From Datisca glomerata (Eukaryota > Streptophyta > Magnoliopsida > Cucurbitales > Datiscaceae), in contig QANY01009007.1 of the NCBI GenBank assembly GCA_003255025.1, forward strand, positions 1 through 64,000: DNA of 64,000 bases, read 5' to 3'. The notes under the pieces were generated by a model. It was not told where the DNA came from. It saw only the letters and a program-made list of their open reading frames with translations, and ran no database searches. Below are positions 22,620 through 34,149 of the stretch, piece after piece; positions within the stretch are counted from its first letter, which is position 1, and every line of letters begins with the position of its first letter. Made by a program: the position numbers and the translations under genes.

Positions 22620-23200
22620 TTAGCTCCCAGCACTACTGAAAATATGAAGTAAATTAGACATAAATTGAAACAATTTCCCTCTATCCTCAAGCTTGAAACT
22701 ACTACTTTTGTCTACCATAAAATTTCATGCTAAGAATATGAGAAATTATCGATAAAAAAATCACGTGAATGCACTCCAAAAATGAGCGAAAAATGGTTAA
22801 AAAAAAGTGAAACGTCGATGAAGAATTAGAAGAATGAATTGTTGCCCAAAAATGGGCAAAACCCCATTTCAGATATCGTTCAGATTTGTAAAAATAAGTA
22901 AAAACCCATTTTCAGATCTAGTTTGTCTTTTTCGATCGTCTTCTTCGGTTGGAGAGATTTGGTCATCTTTTTCGTCTTCTTTAACAAGAACGCAGAGATC
23001 GTCTTCTTTGGTTTATGCTTGTCTTTTTCGGGCAAAAATTCATTTTACAGAGAGAAAGCTTGAGCAAATCTGAAAATGAAGAAGTGAAAAAAATGAAAAT
23101 TGAAGAATCCAGCAGACATCCCTCGAGCATGCGCCATATCAGCCTCGGATTGAATTCCTCGTACCATGATATTGGAAGAGTGGCGATCATGGAGGAAACA
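22620..23200. other. Element interior without assigned gene
   Basis: Between the hairpin array and the accessory ORF. A/T-rich with Ser/Phe-rich short frames (for example 22834-23073) containing three copies of TCGTCTTCTT near 22930-23005. No family motif seen. Confidence 0.4.
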
Positions 23201-23211
23201 TTTTCAGCCCC

Positions 23212-24290
23212 TCATTGAGAACCGACATATTTGGAAGGAACATACTCATTTTCAGTAGCAGGAGGAGGAGGAGACACGCGAGGATCAGTCTGTTCCCTTG
23301 GCCCGACTGAATCACTCTCAAAGATGGGACTACTAAGCACAACGGGTGGTGGTGGCACCAGATTCCTCGATGAACTGGAGGCGTCTGTTCTCGGACGAAA
23401 ATTTCTCTCATCCTCCACTACTCCTAGAATTCTACTCTGCATGCACTTCGACGTATTTTCTGGATCAAGAATTCCTCAGAACAAATTTTAAATCTCCTCG
23501 TCTTCCGGGTGGAAAGTGGGGATAGGAATACCTCTCAGGAGGTCAGGATAGGAAGGAAAAGAAGTATGTGCAGATGAAGTTACAACAAAAGTCGCGGCTG
23601 GGATGAAGGCAACTTCTACTTATCTCTAGGGATCCAAAAGATCGTTTCGGTCCCGTTCTCAGCAACGAAAAACCATGTTGATCTTGTCGATAAAAGACTT
23701 TGACAGGTATAGTTTCTTGTTCTTCTTAGGACCTGCACGAAGGACAATTTATCAGAAATGAAACAAACAAAAAGAAAGTAAAAAGCAAAAAAAAAGGTAA
23801 AGAACCGGAGCTCCATCAACTTACTGAAAACACCCTAATATATAGGGATGGTCCAGTGGCCATCACCACCTCAGTTCCCGCCGATCAGTAAGGTATCCCG
23901 CTCCCATCCTTTATCTCCTTTTAGAAGGGCGGTTATCAACTTTCCCCTCGGCTTGGAAGAACGGGGGGCAAGGCTTCAAAACCTAAGAGAATCCTATATG
24001 AACTAGGGGTAATTTGGGAAAGAGCTAAACCTACAGTTATGGAAAAATTCATGTAAGAAGGGGAGAAGGGGAGCTTGAGACCTAAGGCGCACATTGGGCT
24101 TGGGTTATCTGGTAAGGAGGGGAACATGGTATTCCAGTGGTGTTACTCTCTCCTAATCCACAAAAGATACTCGGGGGAAAGAATCCCAGTGAGAGGCTAT
24201 GAAGCACTTGAGTTCCTCTTGGGGTCTGACTAAGAGAATGTTAGGCCTGAAAACAGTCTCTTCCCCCATGGCAAAAGGAGAAAAATGGAA
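23212..24290 (-). pseudogene. Accessory ORF of Gypsy element (transposon-protein type), antisense
   Basis: Read on the minus strand from about 24290, the fragments MFPSLPDNPSP, LKLPFSPSYMNFSITVGLAL, SQITPSSYRILLGFEAL, TWFFVAENGTETIFWIPRDK (23700-23620) and a Pro/Ser-rich tail (NLVPPPPVVLSSP, RVSPPPPATENE, 23400-23250) follow the layout of the plant Gypsy accessory protein often annotated as putative plant transposon protein. That layout is a P-x-x-x-F/L-x-x-x-L-x-x-x-x-L-x-x-x-Q-x-x-P-x-x-W/Y block, then a tryptophan-rich block, then a disordered linker, then a coiled coil. Stops break the frame at several places. Its cellular role is unknown. Confidence 0.55.
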
Positions 24291-24828
24291 AAGAGAGATC
24301 AAAGAAGAAGAAGAACACTTTCGGGAATTGAGGTTGCAAGTAATAAAATGAAATGGTATAGTTCTCTTTTAATAGGCAGTGGACTCCAAAAAGATGTCAA
24401 AATGCTAAATTCTAAAAAGAAAAGTTGAAAAGACGGTCATGATTGATAAACACGGGAACCAAACCGATGTGAGTACGGGAAAATGAGGAAATGCCAGTTG
24501 ACAATAAGGGAAAAGGATATCCTCTAAACTTTCCTTTTCAAGAATAGAAAGTTGAGTACGGGAAGACGTAATGGTGATAAGACATAATATAAAGCTCTGA
24601 AAGATTAGACATGGGGGATATATGTGGAAGAGCCGAGAGAAATGTCAGTGAGAACGGGGAACGAAGTGTCACGGCTCACATGTATGTGCTCCTTCATACT
24701 TACTTTATTATTACTTTTTATGGAGTTAATAATTGCAGGTCTCGGAAAATGGTGCCAAAAAGTAGTGGAATCACATCGTAACTTCTTGAGAAACGGACTA
24801 TAATCATCACACCTCAACAATAGAATTT

Positions 24829-25324
24829 TGTTGAGTGTAACTGAGAGTAAATGAACAGGATTAAATTTTACAGTATGCGTGGTAAGATCTAAACCAAGGA
24901 AAGAACAACATGTTGTAGCCAGAAGATCATTTTGGACGATTGCGAGAAGGAAACTGGTCATGACATGTGGCAAGCAAATACAGCAAGATGGAGGAGCGTT
25001 AATCAAGGTCATCCAACGGGCAAATTTACTCCAAAATTTAAGGAATATTGGGTCATCCCCAAAGCGAAGCTAAATCTTTCCTAGATGAGAATATCTCCTA
25101 ATATCAAGCCAAAAATCCTTAGGTATGGGAATATACCCCACAATTTTATAGTAATTTCATTATTAAATATATGATATCATACTCTGTAAGAAGCCTATAA
25201 TAAAGGCCAATTGTAGCATTCATGGATATATAGAAAATCAAATACAAACTACCTTACTCAATTGTCCATCATCTTCTTTTTCTCAAGCTTTCTATTATTT
25301 TTCGGAGGGAGAAAATCCTTTACA
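24829..25324 (+). repeat. 3' LTR of Tat-like element
   Basis: About 496 bp, from TGTTGAGTGTAACTGAG to ATCCTTTACA. It differs from the 5' LTR by many substitutions and small indels; the TATA region reads CCTATAATAAAGG with one A lost. The divergence says the insertion is not recent. No purine tract is visible at its left border. Confidence 0.88.
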
Positions 25325-26480
25325 ATTATCCTAATTAATTTTATCAGCGGAACTCATTCAAAGGCATGCGTAATTGTAATTAATCTCATCAAGAACATTA
25401 TACCATGTCCCATTAGTATTAAAAAATTTAGAAATTTTATGAAATTACTATAGTCATGGCGGAGCTATTAGAGGGCTAGTAATATTGTTAATGTAGTTTG
25501 AGAAATACTAAGACGCAATAACTATAAACTTCAAAGAACATTGAAATTAGAAATCAGAAATTGTAGTAAACGATCATTTATATATATGGTCATTTTTAAG
25601 TTTAACAAGTTTATTTAGTTATGCATTTACTATTTACCCTTTCACTTATTTTGTAACCATCAAAACTAACTTCCCATCACTTTATTTTTTTCTTTATGTT
25701 TGTTTATGGTATTGTTTTAAAATCTACTCAAATTTGTTCAACTTGCTGTAGAAAAATTTGTCAAATCTACAATAAATAGCATAAATCGTAGAAATTTCTT
25801 TTATATTTTTTATTTAGTTTACAAGTTATTTTTTCGCAATCTGAAATAGGTACATATATTATTTACTTCTCGTTAACAAATTATTTACTTAGTAGCGGGT
25901 CGTCCTAATTTTTTTTATACTCATCTACAAAGATGCTTGAGTGTAAAATAAAGATGATGAAAAATATGATATATTAGAATGTAGCATAACAGTAAGTAAA
26001 GAATTTATTAACGACAACTAAACTATATGTTTATCTATTGATAAGATAGATGCAATTGATCGAGCAAGGAATGTGAAGATCTCCAATTTCATTTTTTCTT
26101 TTCACACACAAAAAAAGAGATGGAGATCTAGCGCGAGAGAGAGAGACAGAGGATTGAGAGCAGGTAACGCACAAAGAAATTAAAGTAGGATATTTTTGGT
26201 ATAATGTGTTTTAAAAAATATTTAGAAGTCGAAAAATACCATAAATAAATATAAGAAAAAATAAAAGTTATAGAATATTACTATTGATGATTACAAAAGT
26301 AAAAATGTAAAATTATAAAATAATAAATTTATAACTAACTTAAAATGGTCATGTTTCATAATATTAAATCGGTGAGAAATTTTTGCCTATAAGTTTTATA
26401 ATGTGGTCATCTATGCCAAAACCCAACAAAAACTGCTATCACCCCAATGATCCAAGGGTTTGTTAAGGATTTGGGATATA
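25325..26480. other. AT-rich intergenic DNA
   Basis: No gene. Short (GA)n tract at about 26130-26150. No open frame above 63 codons. Confidence 0.6.
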
Positions 26481-26481
26481 A

Positions 26482-26925
26482 TAAGAGGGATTCAAGCCAT
26501 GTTTACTTGTTAGATTCAGATTACAAATCATACATATTTATATTTGTAATTCAAATCTAATTTTTATTAGAAAAGATTCAAAAACTTATTTGAGACCCAC
26601 CACATTTTTGGATTTGAAATCCATGTTTTTATGGAATTCTAATCTAACTAAAAATGGGAGATTACAAATCCAAATAATCGATGGATTTAATGTGCAAAGT
26701 CAAAAATATCCTTTTTAATTAATCACTCAAACCAATAATTTATTAATTATATGACATGTTAATAAACTTATCTAATCTAACATAATCTAACTCATTTACT
26801 CCAACAATTTATAGTAAACACAATATACAAATTTTAAATCTAAATCTTAAATTCAAATCTTCAATTCAAAAATATAGTAAACGTGTTTGTATGTGAATTC
26901 CTTGGATTGCAATATTTTGTTATAA
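26482..26925. mobile_element. MITE with degenerate terminal inverted repeats
   Basis: Left end GGGATTCAAGCCATGTTTACTTGTT is mirrored by the right end, which read on the opposite strand is GGAATTCACATACAAACACGTTTACTA. About 445 bp, AT-rich, no coding capacity; the interior repeats ATTTGTAATTCAAATCTAA and its complement. The superfamily is uncertain because no clean target duplication is seen. Confidence 0.55.
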
Positions 26926-27540
26926 TTATCCTTTAGTTAATATTTAATATATTTTTATATTCTGGAAAAATGGAAACATGAGAAAGTCTATTTTATATAA
27001 TAAAACAATTCAAAAATAAAATATTCACAGAAAGCTCCTCACCTCGTTAAAAATTAAATAAAAATTAAAAAAGAGCACATTTGTGACATATTTAACAAGT
27101 CATAACGATTTTATTTTTTTCTTATCATAATATAACGTTTACATATTATTAAAGTTGATGTAGAAAGTAGTCACTTTTCTTGTATTTTACTTAAATTTGT
27201 GTGTTATGATATAAGTGATAAGTCACTAAATACTAAACAACATTTTCACACATACTAGGTTGGTGGGCACGTGTAAGCCATGTGCCGAGATTGTAATAGC
27301 GTTGATTTTTAATAGTGTTTGAATGAAAAAAACATTACCAATGCCAAAATAATACTATTCTTGATACATATAATATCTTGTAGTATTAAGACTATCATAA
27401 ATATACAATATATGTAAGTCTATCACAATGAGTTACTACGTGAGGAAATTTGAATCACAGAGAGACATAGGGAGATGAGAAAACAAACATTCTTATCCAA
27501 CGGTATCGAAAACGTCCAATTCAATATGAAATTGAAATAT
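26926..27540. other. AT-rich intergenic DNA
   Basis: No gene or repeat structure recognised. Confidence 0.5.
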
Positions 27541-27544
27541 CATT

Positions 27545-27955
27545 AGACATGGTTCGGTTCGATCGATTTTTTGACGAAAAATCAAATCGAACCAAAATTT
27601 TGATTCGACAATAAAACCGAACCAAACCGTTCATGTCAAAAGAACCAAACCATGAGTTTCAGTTCTGTTCAGTTCTTCAGATCGATATTATTAATTAAAA
27701 ATAATTATTTAAATAATTTTTAAATGATATTATTGAAAAAATAATATAAAATCAAAATTTTGTTTCAGTTCGGTTTTATATGAAATTATACATAAAATTA
27801 AAAAAAATATGAATTTAATGTTTATGTTCGATTCGATTTGAAAACCACTAAAAATTCGAACCAAATCGAAACTTACACAAATAATGAACCGATCGAATCA
27901 GTCATTTTCAGTTCAATCAGTTCAGGGACAAATTTGAACACCCCTAAATATCATC
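27545..27955 (-). repeat. GGTTCGGTT-type dispersed repeat
   Basis: Rich in CGAACCAAA/GGTTCGGTT words on both strands, ending GAACACCCCTAAAT. Its complement starts AGGGGTGTTCAAATTTGTCC, a beginning shared by a common class of short non-coding plant repeats. The orientation is set by that motif. No ORF. Confidence 0.55.
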
Positions 27956-30055
27956 ATTCGATCTCATTTGATCAAAAGAAATTCTATTAAGCCTTTAGAA
28001 GCAACAAGAGGAAAGGCAGTTGATAAATCACACTCAATAACATTACCATAATTAGTATACCGAGCATGAAAATAAAGATCATGTAATACACATCTTAGAC
28101 ACACCGTGGCCAGCAACAATAAAAAGCAAGAAAATTCAATTAAGCAAAAACCAAATCTTTCTTATCTAATTCAGATACCCACCTCAAAGTAACCACTATA
28201 AGAATTATTAAAAACTGAAACAAAATCGATTGATAATTCAACTGAATCAGAATACACAGAAAGACTAAGTTGATTGTAACTCTGATTATTTTCATGTGCA
28301 ATTGTAGACTGCATTAAAAAAATTATTAGAGCAAGATTGTCGACCCACAAACACAAAACAAAGACAAAAACAAATAGCAAGTTCCATGAACACTATTTAT
28401 AATTGATAGAATGAAGTCCCAAAAATATCTATCTGCTACAAAGACTAAACTGGCGTGTTAACAAGATGAGCAGCAGACTTCTAATGTTGCCCACGTTCCC
28501 CTTTCATATGGTGAGTAGAATATAATTTACTCCTCACAGATTCATCTAGAATAATCTTATGTAGTAATTAATAATAATATGACCAAGCAAAAAGAAGAAA
28601 CTAAAAGAACAAGACAAGAATATGGGGTTGCCACCTAAGTGAGCAAAGGAAGCAACATTAATGGGGAAGGTAGAACACAAGTGTTCTGCCATTGCCACCA
28701 AAGCAACTTCTTTAACTCAAAGAGCCTGTGGGCTATTTTGCTACTACTCAACCTTTTAAATTCTTCCAATGCTTGGTTTGGCTCTCCAGCTGGCACAATT
28801 GGATCAATATACAACAGAAACAGTAAGTTCCTTTTGGTCACTTCTGGGAAAAACAAAACAACATGATTACTACTAAAATCAGCAGTTAAGACACATGCCC
28901 TCCAAAATTTCTGATGTAATCCAAGTATGACTACATTAATGCTTATACATCTTTGTTTTTTGTTGTGCCTTGTTTCAATTAGCAAGCGTTTACCGTCAGG
29001 AACGTAGTGGCCAGGTCCAAAAAGGAGTAGCATGCTGATTAGATTTATCCTAAAGTTGTCGATGGTAAAAGAAAGAAAAAGGAATCCAATCTCAGAGAGT
29101 CAAGTGGGCATGGTTGCTTGGAATCCAACCTCAGCCAAGGCCTGCCACTACCGGACCAGTGCAGAAGGCTAACAGGTCCAGGATGAAGGTTACGGCAGCT
29201 GCCCCTCACGTTATCACCTTCCAAACCGTGTTAGTTCCACTGGTGTTCGATCAGCACCACGTGTTCAGCAAAAACCAAGAGGAATGAGGGCAATGAAACC
29301 AAGGGGGGCAGGATGGAGACGCCATCACTTTAAATGGTTTTCCTTGAAAAGTCTCTGACATGAGAAAGTGATGAAGAAAGAAAAAGGATGGGTTTGTCTG
29401 CCGTTGTAATGAACAGCGGACACTGCAGTTCTCTAATAGTGATTGTCCGATCAAATCTGGACAGTCCAAACTATTAGGAGAAAGGGACAAAAATAGTTTA
29501 CTTTTCTTTAAGTTTTTAACATATCCCAGCTATTCAAATCTTTTAGGATGGATTTGATTGAACTACCCTCAACAGTTAAACATCAACTATCGAGAAACTA
29601 AATCCAAAGAAAAATGGAGTATAGGGAAGGGGAGGGCTCAAATAGGGGGCAAGATGGAGACGCCATCACTTTAAATGGTTGAATTACTATCAAATCCTCA
29701 ATCTAATGGTTTACAAGACAAGTCAATATATAAAATGGAAAAACTCCTAAAATGCCCTTAAACTCCTTGAATGTAGTTACGTAAACACCCAAAACCATTG
29801 TAAATGTCAGCCAAACCCTATAAAATAAATCAATTACTAAAGGGGCATTATTGATAAATGGGTACCAGAAAGTTTGACCTTTCACACTTTTATTGACAAG
29901 ATAGATACTTGTGAATGAGCACTCGCTTTCCTTGTTTCAAATTCTAATGTTGTTTTTCTTAGTCCTGATATATCTTATCATTATCATTGCCCTCTTGTTT
30001 TACATGCTAAAATGCAAGCTGCATAACTCCTGTTAGTTTCAAGTTTTTTTTTTAA
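27956..30055. other. Intergenic DNA with unassigned coding-like segments
   Basis: 28635-29033 is open on the minus strand for 132 codons, and 28639-28866 is open on the plus strand for 75 codons. Neither matches a family I know. The plus frame contains a hydrophobic run (LWAILLLLNLLNSSNAW) that could be a membrane segment. 29100-29260 is GC-richer than its surroundings. A 36-bp segment (GATGGAGACGCCATCACTTT and flanks) occurs at 29303-29339 and again at 29645-29680. Perhaps a decayed gene, but not callable. Confidence 0.35.
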
Positions 30056-30189
30056 TTTCTAGGCAGATACAGATGAGTTTTTACCTTGTGTTTCTCAAGT
30101 TTGGAATAGTAGTGGCTATGGTAATCCTTCTTTAGAAAGTTCAAGGTCACTAAATCTACTCTCAAAACTTTGAACAAAACCTATTTCTC

Positions 30190-31640
30190 TTATATCTCTG
30201 TTAGAGCCTTAGAGGTCTGAGAGAAGCTGGAAGCTGCCCAAAATGAGATTTTCAACAAGCCTTGCAATCCACTGAGCATGCTACTTTCCCAAACTTTATT
30301 TCCTTGAAACATGCTGAGAAAAACTTCTTGAGGCAAAAAGTCAGAGCCCAATGGATCTGTCTTGGTGACAACAACACTGATTTCTTTCATAAATTGGTTA
30401 AAAGGAACAACATCATAGCTAAACTTGTGCGGCTCAATGATAACCAAAGCATTTCTCTTAATAGTAGGGAGGACATTAAGAACCATATTGTTTAGCACTA
30501 CTCTACCTTGCCTGGCAGTGAGAATAGGGATCAAGCTATTGACTGGAACATCCTGCAGGTGATCTACCCTAAAAAGATCACTGACGTGCAAGCTTCCAGC
30601 CTAACCAGAAATGTTATAGATTATGAAATCAAGGAGGTGGTTTTCTCTTGCAGCACCTCAAAAGCGCCTGGCCCTAATGGGTTTATTGCTGGTTTCTTTA
30701 AGAAGGCTTGTGATGTGTTAGAAAAGGATATGGTTAAAGCTTTTTGTACTTCTTTCAGCATGGTGAATTGCTTCCCCAACTGAACCATACTGTTATATCT
30801 TTAATCCTTAAAACTGCTCAACCTCAAAAAGTGAATGATTTCATACCTATTTCTTCCTGCAACATGGTCTATAAGCGTATCTCTAGGTTATTGACAGATA
30901 GGCTTAAAAAGGGTTCTCTCCTATCTAATTAGTGACAATCAGAATTCTTTTGTTCCTGCGAGAGGGATTGTAGATAACATATTCTTGTCTCAGAAGCTTG
31001 TTAGGTACTGTCATAGAACCTCTCCTACTACCAAATACGCCATCAAGGTTGATATCATGAAAGCCTATGATTGTGTTAGCTGGAGCTTCATTGAGAGATG
31101 TTTGAATGTCACTAGCTTCCCTCCTATCTACACCAAGTGGATCATGGCCTGCAAAATCTCTACTTCATTCCCTATCAACTTGAATGGTGAGCTCTGTGGC
31201 TATTTTAAAGGTGTTAGGGGTCTGAGACAGAGGGATTCTATTCCCCCTACTTATTTGTTTTGGTGATGGAAGGGCTTACTGGTCTACTACAACATGCTTC
31301 TACCTTACTTGGATTTAATTTCTACTAAAGATGCAAGGAGTTAGGAATTGTGAATCTATGCTTTATTGATGACCTCATCATCTTCTTCAAAGGGGACTAA
31401 AGCTCTGTTAGCCTTATAAAGGATAGCCTGGATGTGTTCTTTAGCCTCACTGGTCTCAATCCTAACCACTTGAAAAATTAGGTTTTCTTTTTTGGTGTTC
31501 CTAAATAGGTCAGGTTGATTTGCACTGAGTTGATGGGTTCCAAAGTGCCTCTCTTCCTGTTAGGTATCTTGGAATGCCACTTTTTTTTTCAGGCTAGGGA
31601 GATCTGATTGTGCTGCACTGGTTGATAGAATAACTACCTA
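30190..31640 (+). pseudogene. LINE 2 reverse transcriptase
   Basis: Blocks in order: AQWICLGDNNTDFFHKLV (30349-30402), VFSCSTSKAPGPNGFIAGFF (start of the RT fold), LNHTVISLILKT (frame-shifted), AIKVDIMKAYDCVSWSFIER (31036-31095, the motif with the first catalytic Asp), GVRGLRQRDSIPP (GLRQGD motif with G to R), and CFIDDLIIFFKG at about 31360-31395, which keeps the Asp pair of the YADD/FADD active site. At least six frameshifts or stops make it inactive. Confidence 0.87.
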
Positions 31641-32279
31641 GATAAATAGCTGGGAAGCCAAATGTTTATCTTTTATTGGTAGGATTCAATGACTTCACTT
31701 TGTGGCTATGGCTATTCAAAACTATTGGGCTGGTATGTTTATTCCCCCTAAAAAAGTCATGCAGGACATATAGAGAATTATGAGAAACTATCTTTGGTCT
31801 GGTCATCCTAACAATCATGCATGCTCTAAGTTTAAATGGTCTGAGGTATGTTCTCTAAAAGAGAGTGTGGGTTTAGGCCTAATGGACATTGTCATCTAGA
31901 ATTATGCTGCTACTGCTAAACATATTTGGCTCCTCATAACTAACCCTGCAGGTTATATTTAGAGTAAATGGTGCTACAAGCACCTGATCAAGGAGAGAAC
32001 TGTCTTTACTGTCAAATCCTCTCATGACTACTATTCAATCTAGAGACAGCTCCTGAAAGCTAGAGACTGGTTCACTGAGTTATGTTAAGTCAAAATTGGT
32101 AATGATCACTACCTCCCTTTGAGGTGACACTTGGCATCAGCTTGGTGTTATGTTCAACAAATTCTGATGCTAGATGAGATCTTGATACTAAAGTTAGTAG
32201 GGTTATTGATACTGGCAAGTGGTCTTGGCATGTTACCAATACCACTACTCTTATGGAGATCAATGAAGCTTCCCCTGAG

Positions 32280-32819
32280 TTAAGGCCTAACAGATAGTTA
32301 TGGAAGCCTGCTTCAGATGGTGCTCTTTTTGTTGATTCTGCTTACTCGTCTTTAAAGCAACATAGTGGTAAAGTGTTATGGGGCAATATTATATGGTCCA
32401 GCTATAACATCACCAAACATAGTTTCATCAACTAGCTTGTTTGTAGGAACAAGCTCTCTATTAAGGACAAGCTTGTTGGAAGCGGCATTAATATGAATTT
32501 TGACTGTGTTTTATGTATAAATATGTTGGAGTCTAGGGACCATCTGTTCTTTGATTTTTCTTTTGATCAAGCTATTTGCACTGCTATCACTCAATTAGGT
32601 GATCTTCAAAGCTTTTTCTTAAGTTGGGATCATAGAATTGAGTGGCTAGCCCAATTTACTAGTAGGAAGGATCTTAGGTCCTTAATCCTTAAACTTGCTT
32701 TTAATTCTTTTGTGTATAATTTTTGGATGAAGATGAATTATAAGATCTTTGAGGGTAAAACTAGGGATCTTAATATCCTTAAAAAGATTATTGTTAATAC
32801 TGTGAAGGATAGGACTTAG
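32280..32819 (+). pseudogene. LINE 2 C-terminal zinc-binding (zf-RVT) domain
   Basis: WKPASDGALFVDSAYSSLKQ, VLWGNIIWSSYNITKHSF, CRNKLSIKDKLVGSGINM and CVLCINMLESRDHLFFDF. The last carries the Cys-x2-Cys and His of the zf-RVT domain that ends plant LINE ORF2 proteins. The 108-codon frame at 32493-32819 is its longest open stretch. Confidence 0.82.
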
Positions 32820-33009
32820 GGTTTTAAAGATATCTCTTGATCCTATACTAATTCCATGCTTGTGCATGGGTGAGACTTCCATCCTCATATTTTGGAGAAG
32901 CTTCTTTGATTTTGGGTTTGAGTTTGGACTGTTGTTTTTGGAGTATGCCCCTGTGTTTTTATAGCCCTTGTTTCCTTTAATACATTTTACTTTATAAAAA
33001 AAGATAAAA

Positions 33010-33238
33010 GGTGTTATGCAATTAAAATTTCTTGCGACATTGTTTTATGCAGTTCATTATATTTGTATATTTATAAAATAATTGTATTTAAGTATCTGAA
33101 GCTAACTCATAATTGATGCTTTCCGCATCATTCTAGATGCATAAGATGATTTAGATTTAAAAAATATTTCTACATTTTAATAAGTAAGATTTTTATTGAC
33201 TGCTTTCATTATATAATATAATGTACAACATGTCATGT
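33010..33238. other. Spacer between LINE 2 and interrupted frame
   Basis: AT-rich, possibly intronic, with pyrimidine-poor sequence leading up to the open frame at 33239. Confidence 0.4.
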
Positions 33239-33361
33239 ATTTCAAGAATCAGATAACCTTGAGGGAATTTCCGTTAAGACTAGAACCCTTATATTGGTTG
33301 AGATTGCCATTGGTTGGATGTTGGGTTCCATATTGAATTGGGCTTGCTATAGATTATTGTG
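33239..33361 (+). pseudogene. Open frame interrupted by copia element 2 (left part)
   Basis: An open frame in good codon style encodes DNLEGISVKTRT followed by a hydrophobic stretch, EIAIGWMLGSILNWACYR, which could be a membrane segment. The frame reaches the LTR at 33362. Across the insertion point it resumes in frame at 39527 and ends at a TGA near 39595. I do not recognise the protein. It may be the last exon of a host gene broken by the copia insertion; only about 60 residues can be followed. Confidence 0.4.
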
Positions 33362-34132
33362 TGTTGGAGAAAAAAGAATAATAGCAGAAAAATCAAAGAA
33401 AGATTGAAAATTGAATGAAAGTGTGTGATATGAAATAGAGTGAGAATTTGTCCCACATTGGAAACTCAAGGATAGAATGTTGGGTTTATAAACTCAACAT
33501 TCATACCTTAGGGTTAGCCCCAAGGGGCACCCCACATTTTGTGGGAAAGAGAGAACCTAGATGGCACATGGTACTCCCTTCACGCGCGCGCCGCCGCTGG
33601 CTCGGTTCGGTTTCGGTCAAAAGATTTATTTTTGAATAAATTTTCTTAGATTTATTTGGAGAGAGATTTACTTGGAGAGGAAGTAAATATCTCCAAACAG
33701 AATCTGTAATTATCTACAGAAGATAATTAAAATATCTCCATTATAGAATAGGGCATCATTAGCGTAGAAAAACACGAACACAAAAGCATCATGCATATTG
33801 AGGGAAATACAAAGGAGTTCTGTGAGGGTCAGAGTAATCGGTTGCTGTACTCTACCTTGGATCATTGTATCCTGCAGAGACGATTCATTATAGTCTCCAA
33901 GCACCCTGTGGAGGACAATTCTTTTCTTTAGGACATTGCTTACAATCAATCCTCGATCTACATCATTTTTCCGTTCTTAATTTTGCTGTAATCATTTTTT
34001 CTGTTTTTATTTGTTTATTATATCAAATAATTTTGCTGTAATCATTTCTGTTGCAATTACGTTATAATCGTTCCTTATTTCTTTGTAATCGTTGGTTAAT
34101 GAAAACATCTTGTTCCATCTCTACACATAACA
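33362..34132 (+). repeat. 5' LTR of copia element 2
   Basis: 771 bp, 105 bp shorter than its partner. The missing segment falls between ATCTCCATTA and TAGAATAGGGC, where the 3' LTR has an extra stretch (39055-39137) that includes ATATATAGAATAGGG. A second small gap follows (GCTTCGTTTAAGA missing). It contains GC-rich GCGCGCGCCGCCG at about 33582. Confidence 0.92.
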
Positions 34133-34149
34133 ATCTAAAGACAATAATC

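Larger units (their letters stand above)
18433..25324 (+). mobile_element. Ty3/gypsy (Tat/Ogre-like) element, mosaic and pol-less
   Basis: Two LTRs of about 495 bp bound a 5.9-kb interior. In order it holds a primer-site-like TTTTGGTGTTTTCATTGAGA after the 5' LTR, a degenerate gag (plus), a coiled-coil exon (plus), a 67-bp tandem array, a protease fragment (minus), a hairpin tandem array, and an accessory ORF (minus). No integrase, RT or RNase H was found. Tat-lineage elements are known for extra ORFs, sometimes antisense, and for tandem repeats near the 3' end; the layout fits that, but the antisense protease does not. I infer either nested insertion of a second relative or an internal inversion. 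No clear target-site duplication (CATTT left, ATTAT right). Confidence 0.8.
30056..33005 (+). mobile_element. L1-type LINE, 5'-truncated
   Basis: Begins within the linker between endonuclease and RT (FLPCVSQVW near 30077) and continues through RT to the C-terminal zinc-binding domain and a short A-rich tail (TTTACTTTATAAAAAAAGATAAAA, 32984-33009). 5' truncation with an intact 3' end is the usual product of LINE insertion. Many stops. No target-site duplication is obvious. Confidence 0.85.

Noticed and set aside
28635..29033. 132-codon minus-strand frame, with a 75-codon plus-strand frame opposite
   Set aside because: No family motif on either strand and no splice or promoter context that decides between them; kept only as a note in the interval entry.
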